Source of the DNA: Anastrepha obliqua
Taxonomy: Eukaryota > Arthropoda > Insecta > Diptera > Tephritidae
DNA: 64,000 bases
Direction of reading: 5' to 3'
NCBI RefSeq assembly: GCF_027943255.1
Contig: NC_072894.1
Location: 82,933,601-82,997,600 of the forward strand
Within the stretch, counting starts at the first letter, position 1, and the number at the start of each line of letters is the position of its first letter. The position numbers were made by a program, and so were the translations under genes. Of this stretch, positions 43,471 to 54,984 are shown one piece after another. The notes under the pieces were generated by a model. It was given only the letters and a program-made list of their open reading frames with translations. It had not been told where the DNA came from and did no database searches.

Positions 43471-43797
43471 GGGCAATTAAGAGTATTTAAATTTATTTTT
43501 TTATTTTAAGTTCTACTGCTCTGATTTTAATTTACATGAATGGATACATCACATCAGGACAAATAAAATGAGGGATCGCGAATGATGCCAATAAATGAAG
43601 TCAACAAATTGAAAGATTTTAGTTAAATCTATTTGAAACAGTTAATGGCATTTTATTTTAAATCAAATCCTTTTTGTTATTTAAGTTTACTAAACTTAAA
43701 AAAAGATCATAATTTGGCCAAAAATCTCTGTGAAGAGGTTGAAGTTGTTTTGAAATTTACATTTTTTTTTTAAACAATAATATGTTTGTGATACATA

Positions 43798-45029
43798 CGA
43801 GGGCGGTTCAATAAGTAACCATATTTGATGACAGAGGACGTTCCTGAGGGAAGTTGGTGTTAGCATCGTGTGATTTCATCTATCTGCTGACTGATATCTT
43901 AGCTTGGGTTTTGCAGCTATTCGAGTACGACGTGCTTCGTGATTTTCGCTAAGATCGAAAAAGAGCAGTATCGTTCGGTAATTCGTTTTTTGTTTTTCTA
44001 TGGGGAAAAATGCAAGGAGATAAAAGCAAAGTTGGATGCTGTCTATTGCGGTGCTCAGCCATCTATGACTACAGTTAGATATTGGTTCAACGAATTTAAA
44101 CGTAGGCGAAGACCCATTTTTAATGAGGAGCGACCAGGACGCCCGGCGGACGTGGTTACCGTCAGTCCACGACATAATTCTCGCTGATCGACGAACAAAA
44201 GTGTGAGAGGTAACAGAGACCATAGGTGTGTCGATCGGAACGGCAATTAATATTTTACATGATAAGTTGGCGATGAAAAAATTGTGGGCCCGATGGGTCC
44301 CCCGATTGTTCACAGTGGACAACATGCGGATGCGGCTGTTAACTTCGAAACAGTGTTTGGAGCAATTTAAGCGAGATCAGAAGGAATTTTTACGTCGAGT
44401 TGTCACCGTTGATTAAACCTGGATTCATCATTACACAACAGAAAATAAGCTACAATCAAAACAATGGATTTCTCCCGGTGAATCTGCTCCAAAGAAGGCG
44501 AAGACAGTCCCATTGGCCGGAAAGGTTATGGTGACGATTTTTAGGGATGCGACCGATTTTTAGAAAAAAGGAAGCACGATCACTGGCCAATACTACAGTG
44601 AGTTGTTGGACCGCTTTCACAATTGAGGGAGACACCTCCGCATTTGGCGAAAAAGAAGATGCTGTTTCATCACGATAACGCACCAGCACATTCATCCAGA
44701 GGTGTCGCCATCAAACTAAATGAATTCCATTATGAATTGCTGCCGTAACCCCCACATTGACCCCATCTGGCTCCCTGCGATTTTTTCTTGTGAATTTTTC
44801 TCTGAAGAAATGGGCCGCAAGAAAAAATTTGGTTCAAACGAGGAAATCATCGCCACTGTCTGTATTTTGGAGAGTTCGAAAAATCCTACTTTTTGGGAGG
44901 GTTAAAAAATGGCCGGAGCGTTGGGAGAAGTGTATCTTTCTAAAAAGGAACTATGTAGGAAAATAAAGAACAAAATTGGAAAAAATTGTGTATTCATTTC
45001 AAACACGCGTACTGAGGTACCCACCCTCG
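43798..45029 (+). mobile_element. Near full-length mariner (DD34D) with TIRs, inactivated
   Basis: 1232 bp between TA dinucleotides (43796-43797 and 45030-45031) with TIRs cgagggcggttcaataagta and, inverted at the right, cgagggtgggtacctca. The transposase starts about 43939: KIEKEQYRSVIRFLFFYGEK, TVRYWFNEFKRRRRPIFNEE, RPGRPADV. Then VREVTETIGVSIGTAINILH (frameshift), WARWVPRLFTVDNMRMR. The first catalytic region reads VTVD*TWIHHYTTENK, a stop replacing Glu of DETW. FHHDNAPAHSS holds the second Asp, and LAPCDFFL the third with 34 residues between them. Two stops lie in the HPPYSPDL stretch. It could have been mobile only in a more recent ancestor. Confidence 0.88.
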
Positions 45030-46036
45030 TACATGTACATAAAATGTACATAGTAGTTGAATTGAAAGTTTTGAAGAATTTATGAAAAGAAATTGTATTT
45101 TTAAACTTATTTCAGAGCATCTACAGCGTGTAGCCTGATTTTAAGTGTTTTAAATGAAGATTTTGGCGCATGTTTTACATTGCCCTATATAGGTATGTAT
45201 ATATACACACTTGAATGACATTGGAAAAATACAATGTTTTTTCTATCCAAATAGTTTTGTTACGTAAGTAATATATTAAATAAAATCACCGATGAGTTCT
45301 TAGAAAAATTATATAATTTTCAGTGGAAAGATATAGGTATTTATCATAAGCTTTTCATAAATGTTGGCTCCAGCTAAGACCTTGCGTCACGCACACACAG
45401 GGTGCTACAAAATCTTAGAATTAATAGAGGTTTGTGTATTGGCTAGTTTCGAAAAACCGAATTCCAAGCAAACTTTCGCATTCACTGTTACAACTAATCG
45501 CCATCTATACTCTTCATATGTTGATACGTGTATGCATGAATGTTTATTATAAAGTATACACTGGTGGCAAAAAAATATACCCTTGCCTTCGTACGTATTC
45601 CATCACGCTGTCAGGTCTTCCTATGGAGACCTGCGAGCTTAAAAAAAATTAAAACAAGAACACGAAAAAACGGTGAAGCACTGCAACCGAAGTATAATAG
45701 TATGAAGCTGTTAGTTGTGCCAAGGCCTAGGGCTATTCTACCAGATCCATCGAATTATGTTGATATTTTGTTAAACGCCATGTTGCTTTTGCTACAGAGG
45801 AGTTACCGATAACTTGGCGCTTTCAACAGGATAAAGAACATAAGCACGACCCTCCCGGAGCCCAAAAATACACACAGTAGAAACTCGATTCTTGCACGTA
45901 ATGAAAACCGGGTTCGCTGCCGGTTCCAAGTTTGTCGCAATTACTGAGGTTTTACCCATACAAATTACACTAGTTTTTCTATCTGATAGGAATCCAAGTT
46001 TATTCGTTTTTATTATATGAATAAAATACACTTTAA
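45030..46036. other. No gene recognised
   Basis: Unique-looking sequence. A Tc1-like end motif (tacactggtggcaaaaaaat) at 45557 has no partner. Small frames at 45361-45812 show no domain I know. Confidence 0.45.
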
Positions 46037-46840
46037 CCCTTTGCGGACCGAACGCTCTTTACCGTTTCGTTCCAGCAGGACCGAGCTGGATTCGTAAGTG
46101 CGTGCCATGTGAATTAGTGAGGTGAATTAGTGGGTATATAAAATAAAATTATAAAACTTTTAAGCGCGAATGCAGGGAGAAATTTATATAAACATTTTTT
46201 TGTTGTTTACAGTTTATAATTAACTATCGTATGATAACGTTTAAAACATTCTCCAACATGCAGTCCCGGTTGTCTCTCGCATGTTTCGCATACATAAGAA
46301 GTTTCTTCGCTGCCACCTGGAACTTTTCGATTGGAACAAACTGCATAATCCTTATGTTTACGCTGGAGATGCAGTGTAATGATATGCAATTTCCCATTCA
46401 GTCGTTGTTTATTGTCGGTAGATGACGGTACTCCACGTTTTACTGTCATTCGGAAGTTCCCCACAATTGTTTGTGAGAAATGTTTTTATTGGTGTTCGGA
46501 GATGTTTTATACAAAACATAAGCATTAATTATTGATACTTCGAAGCTCCAGAAAAAACAGTTTTCTCCAGCATTTTAGTGTTTTGCGGAGGAAGCAGTAG
46601 ATTGCTGTATTCTGGTCAGCTATCATCACTCTCGAATTCAATATCACCACTGTTGTACTCTGTTCATTTTGTTGTTAGCTATATTCTTAAATAAAATTTT
46701 CTTGTCAAAATGTAAGTTTTGAAAATGCCTGCTACGAGTTCGAACTGTACACTGCTCTGTACTCGAAAAGACTAAAGCGAAGGTGTGAAGTTCAAGATTT
46801 ATGGCTCATTTGAAATTTTCTGTCCCGTAGCTCTTATCTT
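46037..46840 (-). mobile_element. piggyBac-like element remnant
   Basis: A TTAA at 46033-46036 is directly followed by ccctttgcggaccgaacgct, a piggyBac-type terminus. The minus-strand coding remnant lies upstream of this end. The opposite end is not recognisable. Sequence at 46842 belongs to the DD41D mariner, which may have inserted into or next to this element. Most of the transposase DDE core has been deleted. Confidence 0.72.
46207..46464 (-). pseudogene. piggyBac transposase C-terminus (Cys-rich domain)
   Basis: The 85-residue minus-strand frame contains KHKDYAVCSNRKVPGGSEET, SYVCETCERQPGLHVGECFK, RYHTIVNYKL, stop. The C-x2-C, C-x2-C and C-x3-(Y)H arrangement matches the zinc-binding domain at the end of piggyBac transposases. 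Just upstream in the same strand, in another frame, are FWSFEVSIINAYVLYKT and TNKNISHKQLWGNFRMTVKR, the last part of the catalytic domain. Further up, SDDS and LLPPQNT-like acidic sequence suggests the N-terminus, so the middle is deleted. Not a host gene: it lies next to the piggyBac terminus at 46037. Confidence 0.78.
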
Positions 46841-46843
46841 ATA

Positions 46844-47755
46844 ACGGGTGATCAATCATGAGGTGCTTTTTTCAATAGTTAAAAAAAAAACAAAAATGTA
46901 AATTATGTTCAAAACCTTTGTTTATCATTTGAAAGGACATTCTTTGACATTTACTTTTTGAATATGACTTCATTCAAATGTTGGCCGCAACTACGCTTAA
47001 GGTGGTCCATTCTGAAGGTCCAATTTTCAATCACTCGTTCGAGCATTTCGACTGGTATGTCGTGAATAACACGCGTAATGTTGGCTTCCAGAGCTTCAAT
47101 CGTAGCTGGTTTATCAGCATAGACCTTGGACTTCACGAATCCCCAAAGAAAAAAGTCCAAAGGTGTGATATCACAAGATCTTGGTGGCCAACTCACAGGT
47201 CCTAAACGTGAAATCAGCTGCTCTCCGAAATGACTTCTCAATAAAGTCATTGTTTCACGAGCTGTATGGCAAGTGGCTCCGTCTTGTTGAAACCAAATGT
47301 CGTAGAGATCATTAGATTCAATTTCAGGTAGCAAAAAGTCCGATATCAATGTACGGTAGCGAGCACCATTCACAGTTACGTTGCGGCCATCATCATTTTT
47401 GAAAAAATATGGACCGATGATTCCACCAGCCCATAAACCACACCAGACCGTTGTTTTCTCTGGGTGTAAAGGTAGCTCTTGAACCTGTTCTGGTTGCTCT
47501 TCATCCCAAATACGGCAATTTTGCTTATTGACGTAACCATTGAGCCAGAAATGCGCCTCATCGCTGAACAAAATTTTGCTCGAAAACAGCGGATCTTCTT
47601 CAATCTTTTCAAGAGCCCAATCGTAAGCGTTGTTGCGGTGTGAGTCTTTCCATGATGAAATGCCAAACGCTGTTCAACAAATCCACGATGACAGTTTGCC
47701 ACAACTCTGTAAAAAAAACGCAAATGAAAAAAACTCCTCTTAATTGATCACCCGT
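46844..47755 (-). mobile_element. DD41D mariner (rosa-like), 5'-deleted, with TIRs
   Basis: The ends read acgggtgatcaat at the left and attgatcacccgt at the right, an exact 13-base inverted repeat flanked by TA (46842-46843 and 47756-47757). Length 912 bp, short of the roughly 1.3 kb usual for mariners. The missing part is the transposase N-terminus. It has the best reading frame of all DNA elements in the window. Confidence 0.92.
46951..47571 (-). pseudogene. DD41D mariner transposase, catalytic domain intact, N-terminus lost
   Basis: 206 residues without a stop. Catalytic Asp at residues 4 (FSDEAHF), 97 (WFQQDGATCHTA) and 139 (SCDITPLDFFLWG). There are 41 residues between the last two, which defines DD41D. 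Conserved TVWCGLWAGGIIGPYFF lies between. The C-terminus is GQHLNEVIFKK. Upstream codons continue in the same frame to NAYDWALEKIEEDPLF and, in another frame, RVVANCHRGFVEQRLAFHHG, but no DNA-binding helices remain. The listed Met is simply the first in frame, not a true start. It could not bind its TIRs but might still dimerise; this is inference. Confidence 0.88.
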
Positions 47756-47929
47756 TATTATTTAGTCTAAAATTTAGACATAGTAAAACATAAATACGAG
47801 TGAAACTTGATACAGGACGCGACAGAACACAAAACTATGTCGAGCCACACGCGACATTGACGTGCTAGAACGAGAACCAATGTCGAATGCAACTTAGATC
47901 TTTTTAAGAATGTAACTAGTCCCTCCAGT

Positions 47930-48380
47930 CAGACATTATACAAATTTTCCAAGTTTTCAAAGCAATAATCGCCAAGATATTTGGCACGTCTTGTTTGCCT
48001 GCAAGGCATTCTCAGAGCAGGTGCTGTACCGACTCAATTTCTTCTTCATCTCCACAACTCCAGCCATTGGGAGGTACACCCATTCTACTGGCTAGAGTGC
48101 CTATAGTGCAATGACCCGTTATTACACTTGTGAGGACGCTAGTAGCCGACCTGTTAAATCTAAGCAGACATTTTTTCTTTTAAGTTTCAGTTTTGGTAAC
48201 TGAAGACTCGGTACCTTATATCTTCCAGTGAACAGAGCTAGTTCGGTATTGGCCGGGTTTACCATTATACCGTTTGAGGTCGCTCACTTAGAGAGTTTCC
48301 TTAACGCTGATTGCATGAGCCCGCTGATAGTCGAGAGAATGTCATCAAACTACGTCGTCCGCATTGGCAAAATGTTGATA
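47930..48380 (-). pseudogene. Non-LTR retrotransposon remnant, reverse transcriptase joined to C-terminal zinc knuckle
   Basis: The minus strand reads, from 48380, SGLMQSALRKLSK (stop for Trp), ATSNGIMVNPANTELALFTG, RYKVPSLQLPKLKLKRKNVC, then directly TSVITGHCTIGTLASRMGVP and CGDEEEIESVQHLLRECLAG. The first part belongs just after the reverse-transcriptase catalytic box. The second is the zinc-knuckle C-terminus, so RNase H is deleted from between. Confidence 0.75.
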
Positions 48381-48670
48381 AGTTCTATTAGATTAGAATA
48401 TTTGTAAATAAATCGTTTTTAAAAGTTTTTATTTGCGTGTGTTCCCAGATGCGCAAGTGCAGCGGTCAAATACTTACCTACATGAGCAAGTCCTCGTACT
48501 TTACGTCTTCAATTACACGTAAGTTGTGTTTGTGATTTAACAATTTTTAAGACTTTTGGTTTACAGATTTCTTATTCTGCACAAGTGCAACATTCGCAAA
48601 TCTACAGGAATAAGAGCAGCGTTCCAACACCAATACGAGCAAGTGCGCCCATCTTCCACATTTTTCCGCC

Positions 48671-48784
48671 ACGACGCACAATGAGGATTTTTTGTTCATA
48701 AATCCTATTATTAAAATCGGTCAATAATTGCCTTCTCTAGGTTTTATGAACAAAATTTGTCGAAAAATCCCCATTGTGCGGCGG
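48671..48784. mobile_element. Small foldback sequence (about 115 bp)
   Basis: cgcacaatgaggattttt at 48675-48692 and ttgttcataaatcc recur as an inverse near 48740-48782 (ggttttatgaacaa, aaaaatccccattgtgcg). It overlaps the 3' end of the endonuclease fragment. Target duplication not seen. Confidence 0.65.
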
Positions 48785-49719
48785 TACGCAAAGAACGAGA
48801 TATGTTGTCCCATTGCTCCTGTATGCCGGATTGGTGTGTAGTACTCTCTGAGAGCAGGAGTGAGAGTCGGGCGGCGAATCTTCTGGTTGCCTGTCGCGGT
48901 TGGAGCCTTCCGATGTCGAATATTCTTTGCGTAGTTAGATGTACATTTTTTGCTGCACAGAGGCGGGTGCGCAGTTTGGCTGCAACAAGGTAATGATCCG
49001 AGTCGATGTTGGGTCCTCGGATCGTACGTACATCTAATACACTAGAAGCGTGTCTTCCATCTATCACAACATGATCGATCTGGTTTCGCGTTTTTCGATC
49101 AGGAGACAGCCAGGTAGCTTGGTGTATTTTCTTATGCTGGAATCTGGTGCTGCAGACTACCATGTTTCGCGGCGCAACGAAGTTGATCAGACTCTGTTCG
49201 TTACCGGATGTTTCGTTGTTCAGGCTAAAATTCGCGACTGTGAGTCCAAAAATTCTTCCTTTCCCCCCTGGCATTAAAGTCATCAAGCACGATGTTTATG
49301 TCGTGGAGGGGGCAGCGTTCATAGAAACGTTCCAGGCGCTCATAGAAGCAGTCTTTGGTCGCATCGTCCTTCCCTTCCGTTGGGACGTGAAAAATCTCGC
49401 TTTGATGCAGATAATTGTGGGACGACAGTACTAGGCGACGAAATCTCTCTCCCACAATAAATCCAACACCGAATTTGCGCTCCTTTACAGGTCAGCCTTG
49501 TAACCAGGTTCAATGCTCTTTTTGCCGTGCCCCGTCCATCGCATCTCTTGAATGGCTTTTTGCTCTCACGAGGATATCAGCTAGCTGGACAGAAGCACCT
49601 TCCCTATTAAGGGACCGGACATTCGAGGTGCATGCCCTCAAATCATAGTCCTTAGTTCGTTTGTAGGAGTCGTCGTCAAAATAAGCAGTTCTCATCCGAG
49701 GCTTTGTTGTATATTTCAT
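48744..49719 (-). pseudogene. RTE-like non-LTR retrotransposon, APE-type endonuclease
   Basis: The minus strand starts about 49650 with RACTSNVRSLNREGASVQLA (the TWNVRSLN endonuclease start), then GERFRRLVLSSHNYLHQSEI, FHVPTEGKDDATKDCFYERL, HDINIVLDDFNARGERK (49290-49240; DFNA motif). The 180-residue frame (49286-48744) follows: ANFSLNNETSGNEQSLINFV, RNQIDHVVIDGRHASSVLDV, RTIRGPNIDSDHYLVAAKLR (the SDHYLV active-site end). It is a nearly complete endonuclease domain broken by two frameshifts. Sequence after 48800 (ISRSLRTAAQ) is the linker before the reverse transcriptase, which is absent. Confidence 0.85.
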
Positions 49720-50399
49720 TGGGGAACAAATGCAGCTAAATTCGTTTAATCAAGAAAAATAACTTTGCAAATCGAATTGGTAACTTTCATTGAAAAAATA
49801 TAGTTAACCAATTAACTTTTGTAGAAGAGAAATTTGTTTTCTAATTTCTAAAAACACCTATCAATTTTTAAAATTTATGTTTATAATTTTTTTGGTGCCT
49901 GGTACTTAATTAAGTACATCTTCAAGGGAAATTCTTTATGATATTGGTTTTTTGTGCCTCATATTTATATGTATGTTTGTAATGTAAATTATTTTATGCT
50001 TGGCCCACTGTTGCTATTACCATGCTTAAGACCACAAGAGCAAAACGCTTACCTGATAGTTGGAAGAAGAACTAATACAACATATTTATCTACAAATAAG
50101 CGAGACAGGTGGATAAACAGCGTAAAGGAGAATGGAAAATGAAAACAATCGGAAATTATGTGCTTTTCTTTCTCATCACGCTATCACAACAAAATCAGGA
50201 AGAACAGAAGAAATGCTCAAATTAAAAATAAACTCAGAGGCACGACGAAATGGACAAATAAGCAAAGGGAAAAATAATTACCAGCACAACAAATGGCTGT
50301 GACAATGAAAAAGCGGAAAAATGGCAAAGCTTAAAGAGAGCCACGCAAAAAAAAACAATGTAGAGAGAACAAAGTACCAAAAGCAAGAGCAATTGAGAG
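49720..50399. other. No recognisable gene
   Basis: AT-rich; no TE pieces seen. It passes into the GAGA-rich block at 50396. Confidence 0.45.
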
Positions 50400-50432
50400 G
50401 GAGAGGGAGAGCGAGAGAGAGAGAGTAATAAG
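50396..50432 (+). promoter_or_regulatory. GAGA-rich block
   Basis: gagagggagagggagagcga then gagagagagag: many overlapping GAGAG sites for the fly GAGA factor. It lies 110 bases upstream of a perfect initiator (TCATTT, 50543-50548) and of leader-like sequence. Confidence 0.5.
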
Positions 50433-50544
50433 CTATCACACTGGGATTTTCCAATAGCGACGATGAGCGGAAGGAAATGCCGAGCCATTCGCATCGATTT
50501 GGAAAATTGGATGTGTGCGAAGGTTAGCCAGAGAGCCATTTGTC

Positions 50545-51081
50545 ATTTGTTTTTACTTTCGCATGTGTTCGTCTATTGAATTCGGCGTCCGCTTCCGATG
50601 TGTGTTGTGGAAAACTTGCGACAACTGAGGGACACCAAAGTTTAGTGGAGTAACGGCCACAGCTGCAATCGGACGTCGGTAGAGCTCAGCTACGAACGAA
50701 TGTGTTGGGGTGCTCCCAAAAGTAAAGGCAAAGTCAGGCAAAAATAATCCAAAAAGAACAAAAATTAAGAAAATATCTATATTTTTGGGGAGAAGATATA
50801 TAGAAAAAAAGTGGTTTTGCCTTGAAAATTGGCAGCAAAACACAATGCAAGAAAGTAAAGAGTTTTAGCACGAAAAAGAATTAAATATATAAAAAATCAG
50901 TAATTACAGTGAAAAAAAGAAATATATACTAAGGGCAGTGAAAATATTTGAGTGAAGAATATATATACTGTACATGTGTATGTATGTATGTATATACTTA
51001 CGCGTGGTCAAAAACCAATTTCAAATTAAAATTTTAGAACGATTTTCGAAGAAACGACGAGCTAACGAATGTGCTGAAAAG
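50545..51081 (+). other. Candidate host 5'UTR exon (plus strand)
   Basis: TE-free. It has a possible initiator TCATTT (+1 at 50545) and is stop-rich and A-rich, with several gtgaaa and aagtg strings usual in fly leaders. It ends in a donor-like aaaag|gtaaaaataag at 51082. A GGACGT hexamer (DPE-like) at 50671 would fit a start at 50644, but that site is not a good initiator. There is no TATA box and no known protein. Evidence is from signals only. Confidence 0.3.
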
Positions 51082-53979
51082 GTAAAAATAAGTCAACAAA
51101 TTAATATACTTATACTAAATGATAGAAGAGTGTGAAGGCCTACTTAACCACATACCTATGTACAAACATATTGGCAGTGGGAACGAAAAAAGTCAATTTC
51201 TGTTTGACAAGCGAAAGGGCGACATTAGCAAATATACGAAAAAGTGTGTGTATGTGCATCCTTAGTTTTTCTTTGGATAGACAGCTTTGAAATTTGTATT
51301 AATTGAATAGTTTTTACACTACAACTAGCGATATTTTTTTAGTTTGAGTTAATAAATTGTGTGAAATTTGATTGGGAATTGTTGAGCATATGTGCCTATA
51401 TGTTTTATACGAAATAGTATGAGACCTTAAAAACCAACCGCGACCAGACAAACAAACTTTTTAAAGTGGAAAGGAAAAGAAAAATGATGTAAAAACAATG
51501 CATTCTGCTTTGGAAAAATAATGAAATAATAGAAATAACTATTGAATAAAAATTCGTCTACAAATCTGAGACACGGAAAAATCAAACACACATACATATA
51601 TATGATTGTATTTAAAAGAAATGTAATCTCCCACTTTTCGATGGAGCAAAAAACATTAAAAAACATACATTAATAAAAAACTTCCCTGCTGATACTACGG
51701 ATGCTTACTGAACTCACATTTTAAAGCTATGTTTTATACATCCACATGTATGTGAACATACATATATTTCTGCTCAAACGATTTTATGTATTGTGAAATG
51801 ACAAAGTGTGAGGAAATTTGTCCAAGAGAATAACGAATACTACAATATAATAAAAGAGTTAAAGTGCGCGTATGAAGCAAATAAATATCTAACATACAAC
51901 AACAATATTATAATTTGTACAAAATGCAGTTGTGAAAATATCTATGCAAAAATGTCTCCTCACTCATCTATGAAAAACGAACGAATGAATAAAAAGGGAA
52001 GGGGCGATCAATCAATAACGACAAATTAATAACTTTCCAACCCTTCGAGACAACACCAAAAGCTAAAACAACTACAACGTATTTGTGAAAATGCTAAACG
52101 AATGTAATAGAAAATGGAAAGAAGCGAAAAGGATGTATGACTCTAACAAAAAGAGTGAATAAGGAGCACAAAGCTTGCTCAACTTATTGTTTTTGGTAAA
52201 CGAAAAACAAGAAAAAGCAAAAGTGAATGAAACGCCGCTCCTTTGGGAGCAATATAAATAATAAATACAAACAAATGTTATGACAAAAATGCAAAGCCCA
52301 ACACAAAAATGTAACAAAGTCCGTTTGTTCTTGTGTGTGCCCTGATATTAACTGTTTGCGTGTACGCTTTCGACATGTACATGAGTAACATAGATTTTAC
52401 ATACATACATACGTATATTTAAGCGCATGCATACGTATAATAAATAGTTATGTATTTATATAGCCCTTCAATTGCACAAAGCTAAAAAAAAAATATTATA
52501 TATGAAGTGAAATTGAATTTATACGGGTATTGAATTTGAGGCACAATTTCCTATCGACACGTATGTAGTGATCATTCGATACCCACTGGGTATGCATATT
52601 TTTACTTGTTTCTGGCGTCGGAGCATAGTATTGAGTACTGAAAAAATATAGAGTTAAAAATTTTAATTATGAAAATTAGAAAACTTCTTTTATTGAACGA
52701 GTATAAGTTTTCGTGTTGCGTTTGAGTTTTACAAAGGAAAATGCACAAAAATTAAGAATTGCGCATTCGCAAAACATGTTAAGCTAAGAATTTATGCTTA
52801 ATAGTGGCTATAACTTTGCCATTGATCAAATACTGCAAAAAAGTATCGATACCTAGTACCAAATTCGAAAAAAAACATCGAATATAAAAGCTACTTGCTT
52901 GGGGAAAAACTATAGAGTATTTACTTACAGGTAAAAGTATCAAGAAATCACTATACGTATGCTTCGTCACTTCCGGTGGTCTGTTTGAGGGGTTAGCCCA
53001 GCGTAGTGGCGGAAAAAAGGCATATTATGGACATTTTTTCAGTGAGGCAATAAGAAAGGGCAAATGTTCTTCATCCAACCAACTGCACCTGCATTCAAAA
53101 CTTTCACAAATAAAAAATTCCAAAATTGTTTATATTGTTTTTAAAAATTCATCCGCATTTTTAGTTTGAATATAATTGTTAATATAAAGTTACAATTCCA
53201 CGTCTATCGGCCAAGATTTGTTCCAGTTGCGTGTCCGGCCGACCTGAAAAATTTAGTTTCGAGAAAAATGCGTTCAAAGTTTTCGACGCTCATGGTACTG
53301 AGAGGGACTGCCCTAAAATTAAAAAAAGTTTTTGGGCAATTTAGATATTAATTCTTTAAGTTTGTAATTTACAAGATATAAAGGCATTTTTTTAGAAAAA
53401 GGAATCGTTTTTAATCCACAGTGGCTTATTAAGAACTTGAAATTATTTTTAATTTTAATTTTAATTTTGTTTTTCTTATGAGAATCAAAAAGTGACTCTA
53501 AATTCCTGATGTCTTTCATGAATCAAATAAAAAGGTTTTTTTGCGATACAAAATTTTAAAGCATAAGCTTTAAAAAAATTGTTAATGTATGTACAGTTCA
53601 ATGATTCTTGATAATAAAGCGAATAATAACAAAAACAATATCATTTTTTATGACTCTATTTTATTGTCCATATAATAATAAAATTAGTAGATGATTAACT
53701 TTTTATTCTTCTTCTTGGCGTTATAAGCCCCTAAGCGCTAACTGATGCTAGTATGTCTGCGGCATTTGACTTCACTAATGAGCAAAAGTCTATCAATCCA
53801 CCACAGAATCCATCTATTAAGTAAGGACCGCCATCCTTCATGTTACTGTGCTGTGTAAAACGAAAAAAGAGCATACATTCTGTCAAAAAATATCGGAAAT
53901 TGTTCATTTAAAAAGCGCGCCTTTGGTTGGTACAACTGTCTTCTATAGTGTCGCTTTAATTATATAAGTCAATGGATAT
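51082..53979. other. No gene or TE recognised
   Basis: Long TE-poor AT-rich block with short (acat)n and (tatg)n arrays at 50975-51000 and 52395-52440. It may be the first intron after the leader at 50545-51081. Small frames only. Confidence 0.5.
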
Positions 53980-54965
53980 GGATATGAATAAAAATATCGA
54001 ACAAAGAATTTGTCTTAAATTTTGTGTCTTTGAACGGGATTTCGTGTGCCGAATCGTTGAAAATGTTGCAGAGAGCCTATGGTGAGTGTGCTTTGTCAAA
54101 AACACGGCTCTACCAGTGGTCTAAGGCTTTTGCAGAGGGCCGAGGAGGATTTACCCCGATTTGGTCGCCCATCAACGTCTTCAACGAAAGAAAACGTCAA
54201 CAAAATCAAGGGAATGGTGCTGGAAAGCATCATTTAAGTTTGAGAGAGGTAGCTCGTGACCTTAGTGTGCCCCACGAATCAGTTCGTAACATTTTGCCGC
54301 ATCAATTGGGCATGAGACGCGTGGCTGGTCGACTCGTTCCTAGAGAGTTGAATTTCTTTCAAAAAATTTGTCGGAAGAAGGTGGCTGAAGACATGCTTCA
54401 GCAAGTGCATTCGGCCCCACCGTTTATCTAGCGCATCATAAATGGTGATAAGACGTGAGTATATGAGTTTGACTTGGAAACCAGTCAACAGACGGCTGAA
54501 TGGCGCTATCCACATGAGCCGAAAAGTGAAAGTCGTGCTACTTGTTTTCTTTGATTATCATGGAGTTGTGCCCTCGTAATTCTTTCCAAATGGTTTTACA
54601 GTAAATAAAGAATATTTAAATATTATTTGGAAGTTATGTGACGTTTGAGATGTAATGTGCATAGGTGCGTAGGAAACGGTCCAATTTGTGGAAAGAAAAC
54701 TCATGGATCTTGCGCCATCTCATATTGTGAACACTTTTTTGGCCAAAAACTCGACTCATCGAACAACCACCCCATTCACCTAATTTAGCCCCTGTAACTT
54801 TTTCCTTTTCCCAAAACTTAAATTGACACTCCGCGCACGCCGCTTTAAATCGATATATGCCATTACGGAGAATTGGCAGAAGGAGCTGAAGAAGATCTCT
54901 TCAAACGACGACAAGGCCTGACACCTCATCTGGTAGCAGACGACTTGTAGAGGTCCTTCCCAGTG
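53980..54965 (+). pseudogene. Mariner transposase remnant (DD34D-type family)
   Basis: Near 53990 MNKNIEQRICLKFCV (frameshift) leads into LNGISCAESLKMLQRAYGEC, ALSKTRLYQWSKAFAEGRGG (helix-turn-helix), HLSLREVARDLSVPHESVRN, QLGMRRVAGRLVPRELNFFQ. Then KVAEDMLQQVHSAPPFI, a stop, RIINGDKT (DETW eroded to DKT-stop), VYEFDLETSQQTAEWR. Later NLWKENSWILRHL (second Asp lost) and PPHSPNLAPVTFSF (third Asp lost). The catalytic triad is fully destroyed. Inverted repeats were not found. Confidence 0.82.
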
Positions 54966-54984
54966 TCGTTATAGCTTTCTGTTT

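Noticed and set aside
45557..45580. Tc1-like terminal repeat tacactggtggcaaaaaaat
   Set aside because: No inverted partner and no transposase nearby, so not listed as an element.
50234..50843. Minus-strand ORFs in the GAGA/leader region as genes
   Set aside because: Low-complexity Ser/Leu/Phe-rich translations of purine-rich sequence; no domain.
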